In this document: positions 11,824 through 19,998 of the stretch, piece by piece
How the letters are laid out: the number at the start of each line of letters is the position of its first letter
How positions within the stretch are numbered: position 1 is the first letter of the stretch
Source: Candidatus Lachnoclostridium pullistercoris
GTDB lineage: Bacteria; Bacillota; Clostridia; Lachnospirales; Lachnospiraceae
Reading direction: 5' to 3'
Length of the DNA stretch: 34,345 nt
NCBI GenBank assembly: GCA_019119775.1
Contig: DWWL01000023.1
Span: forward strand, 1-34,345
Made by a program: the position numbers and the translations under genes
The notes under the pieces: generated by a model
What the model saw: the letters and a program-made list of their open reading frames with translations, nothing else
What the model was told of the DNA's origin: nothing
Databases searched by the model: none

Positions 11824-13061
11824 AGGAACTGAAGCGCCTGCGCCTGAAATTTATCATATCCAACATGGCGATGGTCACGGTGGTGATCGTCCTGGCTTTT
11901 CTGGCGGTAGGGTATTTTACAAAGTACCGGATGGACCGGAACAATGAGCAGATGCTGTGGGAGGCAGCAGCCGGGGAGCCGGTCCCGGCGCGCTGGGAAG
12001 AAGAAGGCGTGCGCATGCCTTATTTTATCCTGGTGACGGACGGGGAAGATCAGATCGTCCGGGTGGAAGGCCGCTACAGTCCGGGACAGGACGGCGAGAT
12101 GCTGCAGCGCCTTGCGGCTCAGAGCCTGTCGTCGGCGGAGGACAGAGGAGTGCTGGAAATGTACCAGCTGCTCTATTTAAGGCGGCCGCTGGGGAGCGGC
12201 TATCGCATCGCCTATATGGACACCAGCCTGGGAGACTCGTTTGCGGAGAGCATGTGGAGAAACCTGGGGATCATCGGAGTGGCCGTGTGGCTGGTGCTGC
12301 TGATGGTCAGCTGCGTGCTGTCCAGATGGGCGGTGGACCCGGTGGGACGCTCGATCCGGCGGGAGAAGCAGTTTGTGGCGGACGCGTCCCATGAGCTGAA
12401 AACACCTCTGACCGTGATCATGGCAAATGCCCAGCTGCTGGCGGATCAGGAGCCGCCGGCGGATAAAGACGGGGCCAGATGGCTGAAAAATATCGTCCAG
12501 GAGGCGGAAGGGATGAAGAAGCTGGTGGAGGAGATGCTGGCTCTGGCCCGGAGCGAAGCGGACATGGGAAAAAAGGTCCAGGAGACGTGCAGTTTCAGCG
12601 ATGTGGTCATTGAGAGCGTGCTGTCCTTTGAGGCCGTTTTTTATCAGGGAAAGAGAGAGCTGGAGAGCGATGTGGAAGAAGGAATCTGCGTCCGCGGCGA
12701 TGAGAAGGATCTGCGCAGGCTGATGGGGATCCTTCTGGACAATGCGGACAAGTATTCCCCGGAAGGGAGCCGGACGAGGGTGAGCCTGAACCGGGTCCAG
12801 GGGAAAAAGGTGCGGCTGACTGTGGAAAATACAGGCGCGGAGATACCGAAAGAGAAGCTGGAGGAGATTTTTGAGCGGTTTTACCGCTCGGACAGTTCCA
12901 GAAGCGACCGCAAAGGCTACGGTTTGGGACTGGCCATTGCAAAAAGTGTGGTGGAGCGCTGCCGGGGAACGATCCGGGCGGAGTCGGGAGATGGAGAGAA
13001 CCGCTTTATCGTGGAGCTTCGGACAGCGGAATGCAGAAAGAAGGAGAGTGACGGGAAATGA
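11820..13061 (+). CDS. sensor histidine kinase
   Basis: This is a 413-residue membrane kinase. TM1 lies at about 12-33, an outside sensor segment at about 34-148, and TM2 at about 149-168. A short linker follows (no clear HAMP), then HisKA with H191 in DASHELKTPLTV. The ATPase domain has the N box (LLDNADKYSP), the F box (EEIFERFYRSD) and the G box (GYGLGLAIAKSVV). It phosphorylates the regulator encoded just before it, with which it overlaps by 4 bp. Its stop in turn overlaps the amidase start. With the transporter and NEW3 gene upstream, an envelope signal is likely. Confidence 0.9.
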   Translation: MKELKRLRLKFIISNMAMVTVVIVLAFLAVGYFTKYRMDRNNEQMLWEAAAGEPVPARWEEEGVRMPYFILVTDGEDQIVRVEGRYSPGQDGEMLQRLAAQSLSSAEDRGVLEMYQLLYLRRPLGSGYRIAYMDTSLGDSFAESMWRNLGIIGVAVWLVLLMVSCVLSRWAVDPVGRSIRREKQFVADASHELKTPLTVIMANAQLLADQEPPADKDGARWLKNIVQEAEGMKKLVEEMLALARSEADMGKKVQETCSFSDVVIESVLSFEAVFYQGKRELESDVEEGICVRGDEKDLRRLMGILLDNADKYSPEGSRTRVSLNRVQGKKVRLTVENTGAEIPKEKLEEIFERFYRSDSSRSDRKGYGLGLAIAKSVVERCRGTIRAESGDGENRFIVELRTAECRKKESDGK

Positions 13062-14227
13062 GGAGAGGACGCAGCAGAAGGTACAGAAAGAATGGTAGGA
13101 GAGTCGGGCTGGTGATTCTGGCCGCGGCAGCGGCAGTCCTGGGGGCTGGAGCGGCGGCCGGGAGAGAAAACAGCGGCCCGGGAGCTGCGGTGGAGTCCAG
13201 CCTGGCGGCGGAGGCTGGGCAGACGGCGGGAGAAGAGGAGCCGGCCGGATGGGCGGCAGGAGAAGAGATGAACGGCCAGGCCGGGGCGGCAGAAGATGCA
13301 GGTCAGGCTGGGGAAACAGGAGAGGAGTCTGCTTTGGAGGTGTCGGAAGAGGAAAAAACATCGGGCCAGGGAGCAGAGAAAGAGACGAGTACCCAGGCCG
13401 GGGAAATGGAGGAGACGACGGAAACGCCGCAGGGAACGGAGGTTTCCGAGGGAATCTTCCGGAGCGAGGCAGAGTATTCTGAAACCTATCCCTATGGGGA
13501 ATTCTCCGCCATTCACACGGGAAAAGCGGTTCTCTATGAAAACCGGCGGGAGAACGCCCGGGGGATCACCGTGTGCGTCAACGCCGGGCACGGATGCGCC
13601 GGCGGGGAGCGGCAGAAAACGTACTGTCACCCGGATAAGAGCCCGAAGGTGACTTCCGGGACTACGGCGGCCGGGGCGGTGAAATCCTCCGCCATCAGCG
13701 GCGGGATGACGTTTCAGGACGGGACTGCTGAGGCGGAAGTTACTCTGGCCATGGCCCTGGTTTTCCGGGACCGGCTGTTAAGCGAGGGCTACAGCGTGCT
13801 GATGATCCGGGAGACGGATGATGTCCAGCTGGACAACGTGGCGCGCACGGTGCTGGCAAACGAGCTGGCGGACTGTCATATTGCCCTTCACTGGGATTCC
13901 ACTGCTTCTGACAAGGGGAGCTTCTTCATGAGTGTGCCGGCGGTGGATTCTTACCGGGCGATGGAGCCGGTGGCCTCCCACTGGGAGGAGCACAACCGTC
14001 TGGGAAAAGCCCTGGTGGGGGCGTTAAAAGACGGCGGGAACAAAATATTCAGCTCCGGGGAGATGGAAATGGATCTGACGCAGACGTCATTTTCCACCAT
14101 TCCCAGCGTGGATATTGAGCTGGGGGATAAGGCGTCTGACCACGGGGAAGAAACACTTCGCCGCCTGGCAGACGGGCTGACAGACGGCGTAAATCGTTTC
14201 TTTGAAGATGGGAAAGCTGAGAGCTGA
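13058..14227 (+). CDS. membrane-anchored N-acetylmuramoyl-L-alanine amidase (Amidase_3)
   Basis: This 389-residue protein has a very basic start (RRGRSRRYRKNGRR) and one membrane helix (about 18-36). A low-complexity Glu/Gly/Ala linker of about 110 residues leads to the catalytic domain (about 168-385). The Amidase_3 zinc ligands are recognisable as H in VCVNAGHG, E in TAEAEVTLAMA and H in CHIALHWDS, with the catalytic E in VDIELGD. The usual SIHAN motif is ALHWD here. It hydrolyses peptidoglycan between muramic acid and L-alanine outside the membrane. Translation is coupled to the kinase gene (ATGA), so wall cutting appears to be part of this signalling unit. Confidence 0.85.
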   Translation: MRRGRSRRYRKNGRRVGLVILAAAAAVLGAGAAAGRENSGPGAAVESSLAAEAGQTAGEEEPAGWAAGEEMNGQAGAAEDAGQAGETGEESALEVSEEEKTSGQGAEKETSTQAGEMEETTETPQGTEVSEGIFRSEAEYSETYPYGEFSAIHTGKAVLYENRRENARGITVCVNAGHGCAGGERQKTYCHPDKSPKVTSGTTAAGAVKSSAISGGMTFQDGTAEAEVTLAMALVFRDRLLSEGYSVLMIRETDDVQLDNVARTVLANELADCHIALHWDSTASDKGSFFMSVPAVDSYRAMEPVASHWEEHNRLGKALVGALKDGGNKIFSSGEMEMDLTQTSFSTIPSVDIELGDKASDHGEETLRRLADGLTDGVNRFFEDGKAES

Positions 14228-14236
14228 CAACAGAGT

Positions 14237-15625
14237 TTACCGCTTTGACTGTGGCTTTTTCATGCCGGCCAGCATCTTCTTAAACTGGAAGTAGAAGAGG
14301 ATGGCAGTGAAGGTGACGGCGATAAAATCGGCCACCGGCTCTGCGGTGTAGATGGATATTGTCTGGGCCTCCGGGCTGGAGGAGAAGATCACCGGCATGA
14401 GGTAGATCAACGGGATCAGCAGCACAAATTTCCGCACAACGGCTACAGTAATGGCGGCTTTCGCATTTCCCAGAGAGTTGAAAGTCATCTGGCAGGCCAT
14501 CTGGATGCCGAAGAGGAACAGACCGGCCATGTAGATCCGCAGAGCTGTGCGGGAAAATTCTACCAGAGCAGGATCTGAGGTGAAGATCCTGGCGAAGGCG
14601 CCGGGGGCCAGCTCCACGCAGAGCCACAGTGCAACCGCATAGATCATGCTGCATTTAAATAAAAGGAAGAAGGACTTCTTTACGCGCTCCACATTTCCGG
14701 CTCCATAGTTGTAGCTGATAATGGGCTGGGCGCCCTGTCCCAGTCCCTGAAGAGGCAGCATGGCAAACTGCATGACGCTGGTGAGTATGGTCATGGCTCC
14801 TACGGCGATGTCGCCCCCGTATTTTAACAGGGAAGAGTTGAAGCACACAGAGAGAACGCTCTCGCTGGCCTGCATGATGAAGGTGGCCAGTCCCAGGGCC
14901 ACACAGGGCAGAATAATGGCGGCTTCCAGGCGGAGTTTGTCCCTGCGGATCTTGAGGAAAGATTTTTTCCCCAGAAGGAAAGCCAGAACCCAGATGCAGG
15001 AGATGGCCTGCGAGATAATGGTGGCCCAGGCAGCTCCGGGAACGCCCATGCCGAATCCGAAAATAAGGATGGGATCCAGAATGATGTTGGAGATGGCTCC
15101 GATCAGGACGGAGAGCATTCCAGTCTTGGCAAATCCCTGGGCGGTGATGAAAGCGTTCATTCCCAGGGTGATCTGGACGAAAATGGTGCCACAGGCGTAA
15201 ATATTCATGTAGCTCACGGCGTAGTCGATGGTGTTCTCACTGGCACCGAAGGCGAGCAGGATGGGGCGGTTCCAGACAAGCAGCACGGCGGTAAGGCCGA
15301 GGGACAGCAGAATCAGTAGACTCAGGCAGTTGCCCAGGATTTTTTCTGCTGTGGGGAAGTCATTTTTCCCCATAAAAATAGAAGCCCGGGGAGAGCCGCC
15401 GTATCCTACCAGGCAGGCGAAGGCGGAGACAATCATAATGATGGGCATGCAGACGCCCACGCCGGTCAGCGCCAGGGCGCCTTCCTCCGGGATGTGTCCG
15501 ATATAGATGCGGTCCACAATGTTGTAGAGCATATTGATGATCTGGGCGGCCACGGTGGGGAGAGCCAGCTTTGCAAGCAGAGCGCCCACCGGCTCTGTGC
15601 CCAGAAATGTCTTATTGTCTGTCAT
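14237..15625 (-). CDS. MATE-family efflux transporter
   Basis: This 462-residue MATE transporter has two six-helix halves. It opens TEPVGALLAKLALPTVAAQI followed by NMLYNIVDRIYIGHI, the standard MATE start in Firmicutes. Further marks are the internal repeat GLGQGAQPIISYNYGAGN (second half) and the conserved NIILDPILIFGFGMGVPGAA. It exports drugs or metabolites in exchange for Na+ or H+. The start at 15625 is preferred over upstream in-frame codons because GAAAGGAATGG precedes it and the MATE fold begins here. It follows a MarR gene on the same strand with about 100 bp between, holding a palindromic repeat. Induction through MarR is likely. Confidence 0.9.
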   Translation of the reverse strand: MTDNKTFLGTEPVGALLAKLALPTVAAQIINMLYNIVDRIYIGHIPEEGALALTGVGVCMPIIMIVSAFACLVGYGGSPRASIFMGKNDFPTAEKILGNCLSLLILLSLGLTAVLLVWNRPILLAFGASENTIDYAVSYMNIYACGTIFVQITLGMNAFITAQGFAKTGMLSVLIGAISNIILDPILIFGFGMGVPGAAWATIISQAISCIWVLAFLLGKKSFLKIRRDKLRLEAAIILPCVALGLATFIMQASESVLSVCFNSSLLKYGGDIAVGAMTILTSVMQFAMLPLQGLGQGAQPIISYNYGAGNVERVKKSFFLLFKCSMIYAVALWLCVELAPGAFARIFTSDPALVEFSRTALRIYMAGLFLFGIQMACQMTFNSLGNAKAAITVAVVRKFVLLIPLIYLMPVIFSSSPEAQTISIYTAEPVADFIAVTFTAILFYFQFKKMLAGMKKPQSKR

Positions 15626-15653
15626 GATATTCCATTCCTTTCTTTTCCTTTTA

Positions 15654-15714
15654 TTTCCGCGGGCAGCAGGCCGGGCGGACATGTCTGAATTTTCATCCGG
15701 CGGCTGCCGGGAAG
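15654..15714 (+). repeat. GC-rich dispersed palindromic repeat, copy A
   Basis: It begins TTTCCGCGGGCAGCAGGCC and ends ATCCGGCGGCTGCCGGG. The same head and tail occur at 19,731-19,790 and, inverted, at 28,118-28,183. It lies between a MarR and a MATE gene. Confidence 0.6.
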
Positions 15715-15724
15715 GTCAAAATCA

Positions 15725-16171
15725 TCAGCAGTCGCGGGAATCGCCGTTTCCGGCGGCGTTGGCAAACAGCTTCTGGTTGAGTTTCAGGTACAGAAGCAGT
15801 TCTTTTTCTGAGAAATCTTTAAACAGCCGGGAGAGGAACTGTTTTCTGGCAGTCAGTATGGCGTCAGCGATCTCGGTCCCGGACGGAGTCAGGGATAAAT
15901 GGATCCGGCGCCTGTCTTTCTCATCCTGACGTCTGGAGAGAATTCCCTTCTGGATCAGGCGCTCCACGGCCTGAGATACATTTCCCTTCTGAAGCATTCT
16001 CAGTTCTACAATGTCCTTTGCAGTGTCCTTTCCCGGATTGTTGTGAAGAAATGCAAGGATGTCCGTCTCAATCTGGGTGATCTGGTAGGTGTCGCATACA
16101 GGCCGGACGGTGTCCTCATACAGACGGATGATCCGGCGGATCCCCACCAGCAGTTCGGCAGCAGACAGCAT
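15725..16171 (-). CDS. MarR-family transcriptional regulator
   Basis: This 148-residue winged-helix protein has recognition segment KDIVELRMLQKGNVSQAVER and wing RRQDEKDRRRIHLSLTPSG, both standard for MarR. Helices at each end form the dimer. The start ATG at 16171 has GGAGGG upstream. A palindrome at 16,198-16,218, just upstream, is a likely self-operator. It precedes a MATE efflux gene on the same strand, the usual MarR-efflux arrangement, in which a ligand releases repression. The ligand cannot be told from sequence. Confidence 0.88.
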   Translation of the reverse strand: MLSAAELLVGIRRIIRLYEDTVRPVCDTYQITQIETDILAFLHNNPGKDTAKDIVELRMLQKGNVSQAVERLIQKGILSRRQDEKDRRRIHLSLTPSGTEIADAILTARKQFLSRLFKDFSEKELLLYLKLNQKLFANAAGNGDSRDC

Positions 16172-16197
16172 AAGCAGCCCTCCTGTTCAAGTAAATT

Positions 16198-16218
16198 AGT
16201 TCTTTTTAGAACTGTTCT
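16198..16218 (-). promoter_or_regulatory. probable MarR operator
   Basis: AGTTCT-TTTT-AGAACT (16198-16213) overlaps AGAAC-T-GTTCT (16208-16218). Nested palindromes 27 bp upstream of the marR start suit a MarR dimer and autorepression. Confidence 0.6.
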
Positions 16219-16229
16219 ATCGAGAATTA

Positions 16230-16358
16230 ATTATAGCGCGGGAAAAAGGAAATTGCAAGGGAAAAATGAAAAGAAAAGGGGGAAAGCGGCAGGAAAAAAG
16301 AAGGGGCACAGGAGAAGGGGGAGGAAAGTAAGAGAGACGCGGGGAAACAGCAGAGAAA
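16230..16358 (+). other. near-pure purine stretch with no gene
   Basis: Between the MarR promoter and the terminator at 16,359, the + strand is almost all A and G for well over 100 bases, with few pyrimidines. It is low-complexity and non-coding. I see no other feature in it. Confidence 0.5.
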
Positions 16359-16380
16359 GGGCGCCGCGGCCGCGGCGCCC
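16359..16380 (-). terminator. 22-bp perfect GC palindrome downstream of the kinase-like gene
   Basis: The 22 bases from 16,359 form an uninterrupted palindrome centred on CGGCCG. On the - strand it is followed by TTTCTCT, so it is likely the terminator of the cytidylate-kinase-like gene ending at 16,406. Confidence 0.55.
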
Positions 16381-16405
16381 GAAATGGCAGGTATCAGAAA
16401 AACGG

Positions 16406-17008
16406 TTATTCAGCCAGCCGGACTAAGATCGAAGCCAGCTCCTTGATGGAACGGCCGGAGGTGTTGACGCAGATATCGTAGTTTAAGCGGTCCCCCCATT
16501 TGCGGCCGGTGTAGAATTCATAATAGCTTGCACGGCCTTTGTCCATCTTGGTGATCTTCTGCTTCAGCTCCTTGTCGGATAAAGGCGGATCTTCCTGGCC
16601 CCGCTCCCGGCAGCGGGCTATCTTTGCGTCCATGTCGGCGTAGACGAAAATGCGCAGGGGATTTAAGTCCCGGAGGATGAAGTCCCCGCACCGTCCCACG
16701 ATAATGCAGTCAGACTTGTCGGCCATTTCCCGGATGATCTTGTGCTGCTCCCGGTAAATGGTCTGGTTCTGATCTAAGAGCGGGTCCGGTATGGGATAAA
16801 AGCTCCTTCCGATGCTGATGGGGAAGGCCATGACCGGTTTCTGCTCCGTGATCTGCCGGATGTACTCTTCGGAAAGAGAAGTACGTTTGGAGATCTCCGT
16901 CACGATTTCCTTGTCGTAGTAGGCGATGTGGAGAAGCTCGGAAAGTCTCCGGCCCAGTTCTCTTCCTCCGCTGCCGAATTCACGGCTGATAGTAATGATA
17001 CGTCTCAT
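16406..17008 (-). CDS. cytidylate kinase-like protein
   Basis: This 200-residue P-loop protein belongs to the cytidylate-kinase-like group (Cytidylate_kin2). It opens MRRIITISREFGSGGRELGR, where FGSGGRELG is the nucleotide-binding loop of this group. A mid-region REMADKSDCIIVGRCGDFIL and an R-rich lid (ARCRERGQ) follow. True cytidylate kinase (Cmk) is a separate, longer-lid family, so the substrate need not be CMP. The ATG at 17008 has GGAGG upstream. It lies 16 bp after a MATE gene and is probably co-transcribed. This pairing is known in Clostridia, but its purpose is unclear. Confidence 0.8.
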   Translation of the reverse strand: MRRIITISREFGSGGRELGRRLSELLHIAYYDKEIVTEISKRTSLSEEYIRQITEQKPVMAFPISIGRSFYPIPDPLLDQNQTIYREQHKIIREMADKSDCIIVGRCGDFILRDLNPLRIFVYADMDAKIARCRERGQEDPPLSDKELKQKITKMDKGRASYYEFYTGRKWGDRLNYDICVNTSGRSIKELASILVRLAE

Positions 17009-17024
17009 AAATCCTACCTCCTTT

Positions 17025-18335
17025 TTATCCGCGTCTCCTGTCTTTTGCGGAAAAGTAGAGTCCAATTATCATGACGATCAGTTCTGTAGCGGGAAAGGCC
17101 AGCCATACTCCGGTCATTCCCCACAGAAAGGACAGGAAAAACGCCATGGGAACGATGAGAATAAGTCCCCTCAGCAGAGAGACAACATGCGCCGGCACTG
17201 CCTGCTCCACAGAGGTAAAGTATGTGGATATGATTATATTATACCCCACAAACACCACAGAAGTAAAATACAATTTGAGGCCGGAGACGGCAATCTGCTG
17301 CAGAAGTTCATTTTTCTCGCTGTTGAAGATCTGGGCAATGGGGCCGGCGAAGAAAAAGATCACAGCGTAGACGGCAGCGGAGAGAACGGCCATGGAAATC
17401 ATGGAAAAACGGAGGTACTGCCTCTGTCTGTCTCTGTTTCCTCTGCCGTATTCCCGGCTGATCAGGGGCTGGACGCCCTGGGCAATGCCTGTGTAGATGG
17501 AGGTGATGACCAGGGATAAGTTGGCGATCACTCCGTACGCGGCCACCCCGGTGTTGCCGGCCAGCCGGAGGATAATGCTGTTGAACACGATCATGACGAT
17601 GCCGGAGGAGAGCTGGGACAGCAGGGAAGGAAATCCAAGGGCGAAGACAGACACCAGATCTCCCCCGCGGACGCCGGTCCTGATCAGGTGAAAGCCTTTT
17701 TTCTTCCGCGCCCAGTGGGGAGCCATGATCAGGACTCCGATGACAGGGGAGAGACCGGTGGCCAGGACGGCGCCGAAGATTCCCATGCCGAAGGGAAACA
17801 TGAATAAGTAGTCCAGCACCACATTTGAGAGGCTGCTGGTCACGGTGGCGATCATGGCGAGGCGGGGATTTCCGTCATTGCGCACAAAGCAGAGAAACAC
17901 GTCGTTTAAAATAAACGCCGGAGAAAACAGGAGCATCACCTGAAGGTAAGTGCGGGACATGGGGAAAATGGCCTCATCTGCTCCCAGGAGTGCCGTCAGC
18001 GGGGAGGCGAACAGGAGTCCTATGAGGAAAAACAGCAGGGAGAAGAGGGCGGAGAGATACAGGGTGTTGGTGTACACTCCGTCCGCGGCGGCGTTTTCCC
18101 TGCGGCTCTTTAAAATAGAAAAGCGGGTGGCGCCTCCCATGCCGAGCATCAGCCCGGTGCCGTGAACAAAATTGTAGGCCGGGATCGCCAGGTTCAGAGC
18201 GGCCAGACCGTTGGTGCCCAGGCTGCTGGAGACGAAAAAGGTATCAGCGAGAATGTAGCAGGATATGGCGATCATACCCAGCACGCTCAGGAAGGTATAC
18301 CTGGCGAATTCTCCGAATGGTTTTGCGGTTTCCAT
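17025..18335 (-). CDS. MATE-family efflux transporter (second)
   Basis: This 436-residue transporter has twelve predicted helices. MATE marks are ADTFFVSSSLGTNGLAALNL near the start, FVRNDGNPRLAMIATVTSSL, NVVLDYLFMFPFGMGIFGAV and IAQGVQPLISREYGRGN. It differs strongly from the MATE protein at 14,237, so it is a separate subfamily and not a recent duplicate. The start at 18335 has AGGAGGATTATTCC upstream. It is the first gene after a structured leader (18,368-18,451) and is followed at once by the cytidylate-kinase-like gene. Its substrate is unknown. Confidence 0.88.
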   Translation of the reverse strand: METAKPFGEFARYTFLSVLGMIAISCYILADTFFVSSSLGTNGLAALNLAIPAYNFVHGTGLMLGMGGATRFSILKSRRENAAADGVYTNTLYLSALFSLLFFLIGLLFASPLTALLGADEAIFPMSRTYLQVMLLFSPAFILNDVFLCFVRNDGNPRLAMIATVTSSLSNVVLDYLFMFPFGMGIFGAVLATGLSPVIGVLIMAPHWARKKKGFHLIRTGVRGGDLVSVFALGFPSLLSQLSSGIVMIVFNSIILRLAGNTGVAAYGVIANLSLVITSIYTGIAQGVQPLISREYGRGNRDRQRQYLRFSMISMAVLSAAVYAVIFFFAGPIAQIFNSEKNELLQQIAVSGLKLYFTSVVFVGYNIIISTYFTSVEQAVPAHVVSLLRGLILIVPMAFFLSFLWGMTGVWLAFPATELIVMIIGLYFSAKDRRRG

Positions 18336-18367
18336 GGAATAATCCTCCTTTTGGTTTCTGATCGGGA

Positions 18368-18451
18368 TGCCGGTGAAAAAGAAAAGCGCTGATATTCTGT
18401 ATCTTCAAATGGCCTATTGATACAGAACTCAACGCTTATTACCCGGCGGCA
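18368..18451 (-). promoter_or_regulatory. structured leader or terminator hairpin before the second MATE gene
   Basis: On the - strand AAGCG-TTGA-GTTCTGTATC pairs with GATACAGAAT-ATCA-GCGCTT (18,384-18,403 / 18,419-18,437) around a 15-nt loop and is followed by TTTTCTTTTTC. A second helix TGCCG/CGGCA (18,447-18,451 / 18,368-18,372) could close around the whole structure. It can be read as the terminator of the upstream flavoprotein gene or as an attenuator of the MATE operon. Confidence 0.55.
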
Positions 18452-18547
18452 AGAAAATCAGTATTTCATTATTATCGCCTGATAGAATACCAAAAGAACC
18501 GGCCGCTGTCAAGTGCGGCTGAGATTTCAGCGGCTGCAGGCTGAGAT

Positions 18548-19711
18548 TTACAGCTTCAGCCGCTCTTTTACTTCGCCCTTGTCCACGAGCAGTGCGGCTG
18601 CGGGGGTTTCCTCATTTAAGACAATGTGGTAGCGGTCGGCCCATGTTTTCTTGCGGGACACGTCCACTTCCATTACCCGGTAGGGGGAGGAAATGTTGCT
18701 GATGGCGTCGATGCTGCCGTTAAACTCCGGGCTCCAGAAGCCTAAAATCACCGGCTCCGGGCTCTCTAACACCTGCTCTCTGAAATAGTCCAGGTCTTCG
18801 ATGTAGCGCTCCGCTGCGGTGGCGGCTACAGCTCCGTCGGAGATGGCGGTGGATACCTGGCGGAGATATTTGTCCCTCACGTCGCCGGCGGCGTAGACAC
18901 CGGGCACATTTGTCTCCATCCGGTCATTGACGTGGAGCCAGCCTCTGGAATCTTTTTCCAGGCTGTCCGGCAGCCATTTTGTCTCCGGGATCATGCCGAC
19001 AAAGAAAAATACGCCGTCGCAGGGGTAATCGGTGATTTCCTCGGTCTTGATGTTTTTGATCTTGACTCCCGTTACCTGGGTATCGCCGCAGACCTCTGTC
19101 AGCACGCTGTTCCAGATAAAGTTCATCTTGGGATGGTGAAGGGCCTTTTCCGCGGACTCCTTGTTGCAGTCCAGAATGCCTTCGTCGTGAAGGACGATGA
19201 CCGTCACCTGGCTGGCAAATTTGGTGATGTACATGCCTTCCTCAATGGCCTGATCGCCGCTGCCCACCACGACCACGTGCTGGTCCTGGAAGAACTCCGC
19301 GTCACAGGTGGCGCAGTAAGCCACGCCCTGGCCTGTCAGTTCCCGCTCTCCGGGGATGCCGAGGATTCTGGCGGAAGTTCCCGTGGCGATGATCACAGCT
19401 TTGGCCCCGTACTGGTGGCGCCTGGTATTGATCAGCTTCACATCGCCGCTTACGTCCATGGATTTCACCGGCTCCCGCTTGATCTCCACGCCGAAGCCCT
19501 TGGCGTGCTCCGCCATTTTCTCTGTCAGATCAGGTCCGGAAGTGGTGGGGATTCCCGGATAGTTTACGATTTCTCTGGTGGTGTAGGCCCGGCCGCCCAC
19601 AGTGGATTTCTCCAGAATCAGGGTATGTAAGTGGGCCCGGCCGCCGTATATGCCTGCCGCAAGACCGGCAGGTCCGGCTCCGATGATGATCAGATCATAC
19701 ATTGCATCCAT
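18548..19711 (-). CDS. thioredoxin reductase-like flavoprotein with C-terminal extension
   Basis: This 387-residue FAD/NAD(P)H oxidoreductase of the TrxB type has the FAD site GAGPAG (11-16), the redox cysteines C133 and C136 in AYCATCDAEFF, the NAD(P)H site VVGSGDQAIEEG and the second FAD motif GVYAAGDVRDK. TrxB is normally about 310 residues. Here about 75 extra residues (EPVILGFWSPEFNGSID to the end) resemble a thioredoxin-like fold without CxxC. The NAD(P)H motif has GSGDQA where TrxB usually has GGGDSA. The start at 19711 has GGAGG. It is divergent from the thioredoxin gene at 19,999 and is its probable reductase. Confidence 0.88.
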   Translation of the reverse strand: MDAMYDLIIIGAGPAGLAAGIYGGRAHLHTLILEKSTVGGRAYTTREIVNYPGIPTTSGPDLTEKMAEHAKGFGVEIKREPVKSMDVSGDVKLINTRRHQYGAKAVIIATGTSARILGIPGERELTGQGVAYCATCDAEFFQDQHVVVVGSGDQAIEEGMYITKFASQVTVIVLHDEGILDCNKESAEKALHHPKMNFIWNSVLTEVCGDTQVTGVKIKNIKTEEITDYPCDGVFFFVGMIPETKWLPDSLEKDSRGWLHVNDRMETNVPGVYAAGDVRDKYLRQVSTAISDGAVAATAAERYIEDLDYFREQVLESPEPVILGFWSPEFNGSIDAISNISSPYRVMEVDVSRKKTWADRYHIVLNEETPAAALLVDKGEVKERLKL

Positions 19712-19730
19712 AATAGTTCCTCCTTTATGA

Positions 19731-19790
19731 TTCCCGCGGGCAGCGGTCACGGCGGATGGGCCTGCATGCCCATCCGGCGGCTGCCGGGGA
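19731..19790 (+). repeat. GC-rich dispersed palindromic repeat, copy B
   Basis: It has the head TTCCCGCGGGCAGC and the tail CATCCGGCGGCTGCCGGG, as in copy A, with a different centre containing the inverted pair GATGGGC-CTGCAT-GCCCATC. It lies between divergent redox genes. Confidence 0.6.
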
Positions 19791-19799
19791 CAAATGCCC

Positions 19800-19885
19800 C
19801 GCAGCTTAAGCTGCTCCGCAGATGATTTGATGCCCCGCAGCCCGGTGCGGGGTGTTGGATTTTGTCAGGACAATCCTGATGTTTT
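19800..19885. repeat. cluster of hairpins between divergent redox genes
   Basis: It has a 14-nt palindrome GCAGCTTAAGCTGC, CCCCGCA-GCCCGG-TGCGGGG, and TCAGGA-CAA-TCCTGA followed by TGTTTTT. No gene fits. It probably contributes to the mRNA leader of the flavoprotein gene. Confidence 0.45.
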
Positions 19886-19933
19886 TCATTAATAGTTTAA
19901 CACATTTTTTTGAAAATGCCATAACATAGATTA

Positions 19934-19962
19934 TTGTCTGCCTATTTCATGTGTGTTATAAT
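19934..19962 (+). promoter_or_regulatory. promoter of the thioredoxin/arylsulfotransferase operon
   Basis: TTGTCT (19934-19939), a 17-nt spacer and perfect TATAAT (19957-19962) lie 36 bp before the thioredoxin-like gene. Confidence 0.75.
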
Positions 19963-19998
19963 ATTGTCAGACCGAAAAAAAGAAGGAGGAGACATGCG

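Noticed and set aside
12177-13630. Two long - strand frames (394 and 237 codons) opposite the kinase and amidase genes
   Set aside because: Composition is dominated by Pro, Leu, Arg and Ser, no domain is visible, and both overlap genes with clear motifs.
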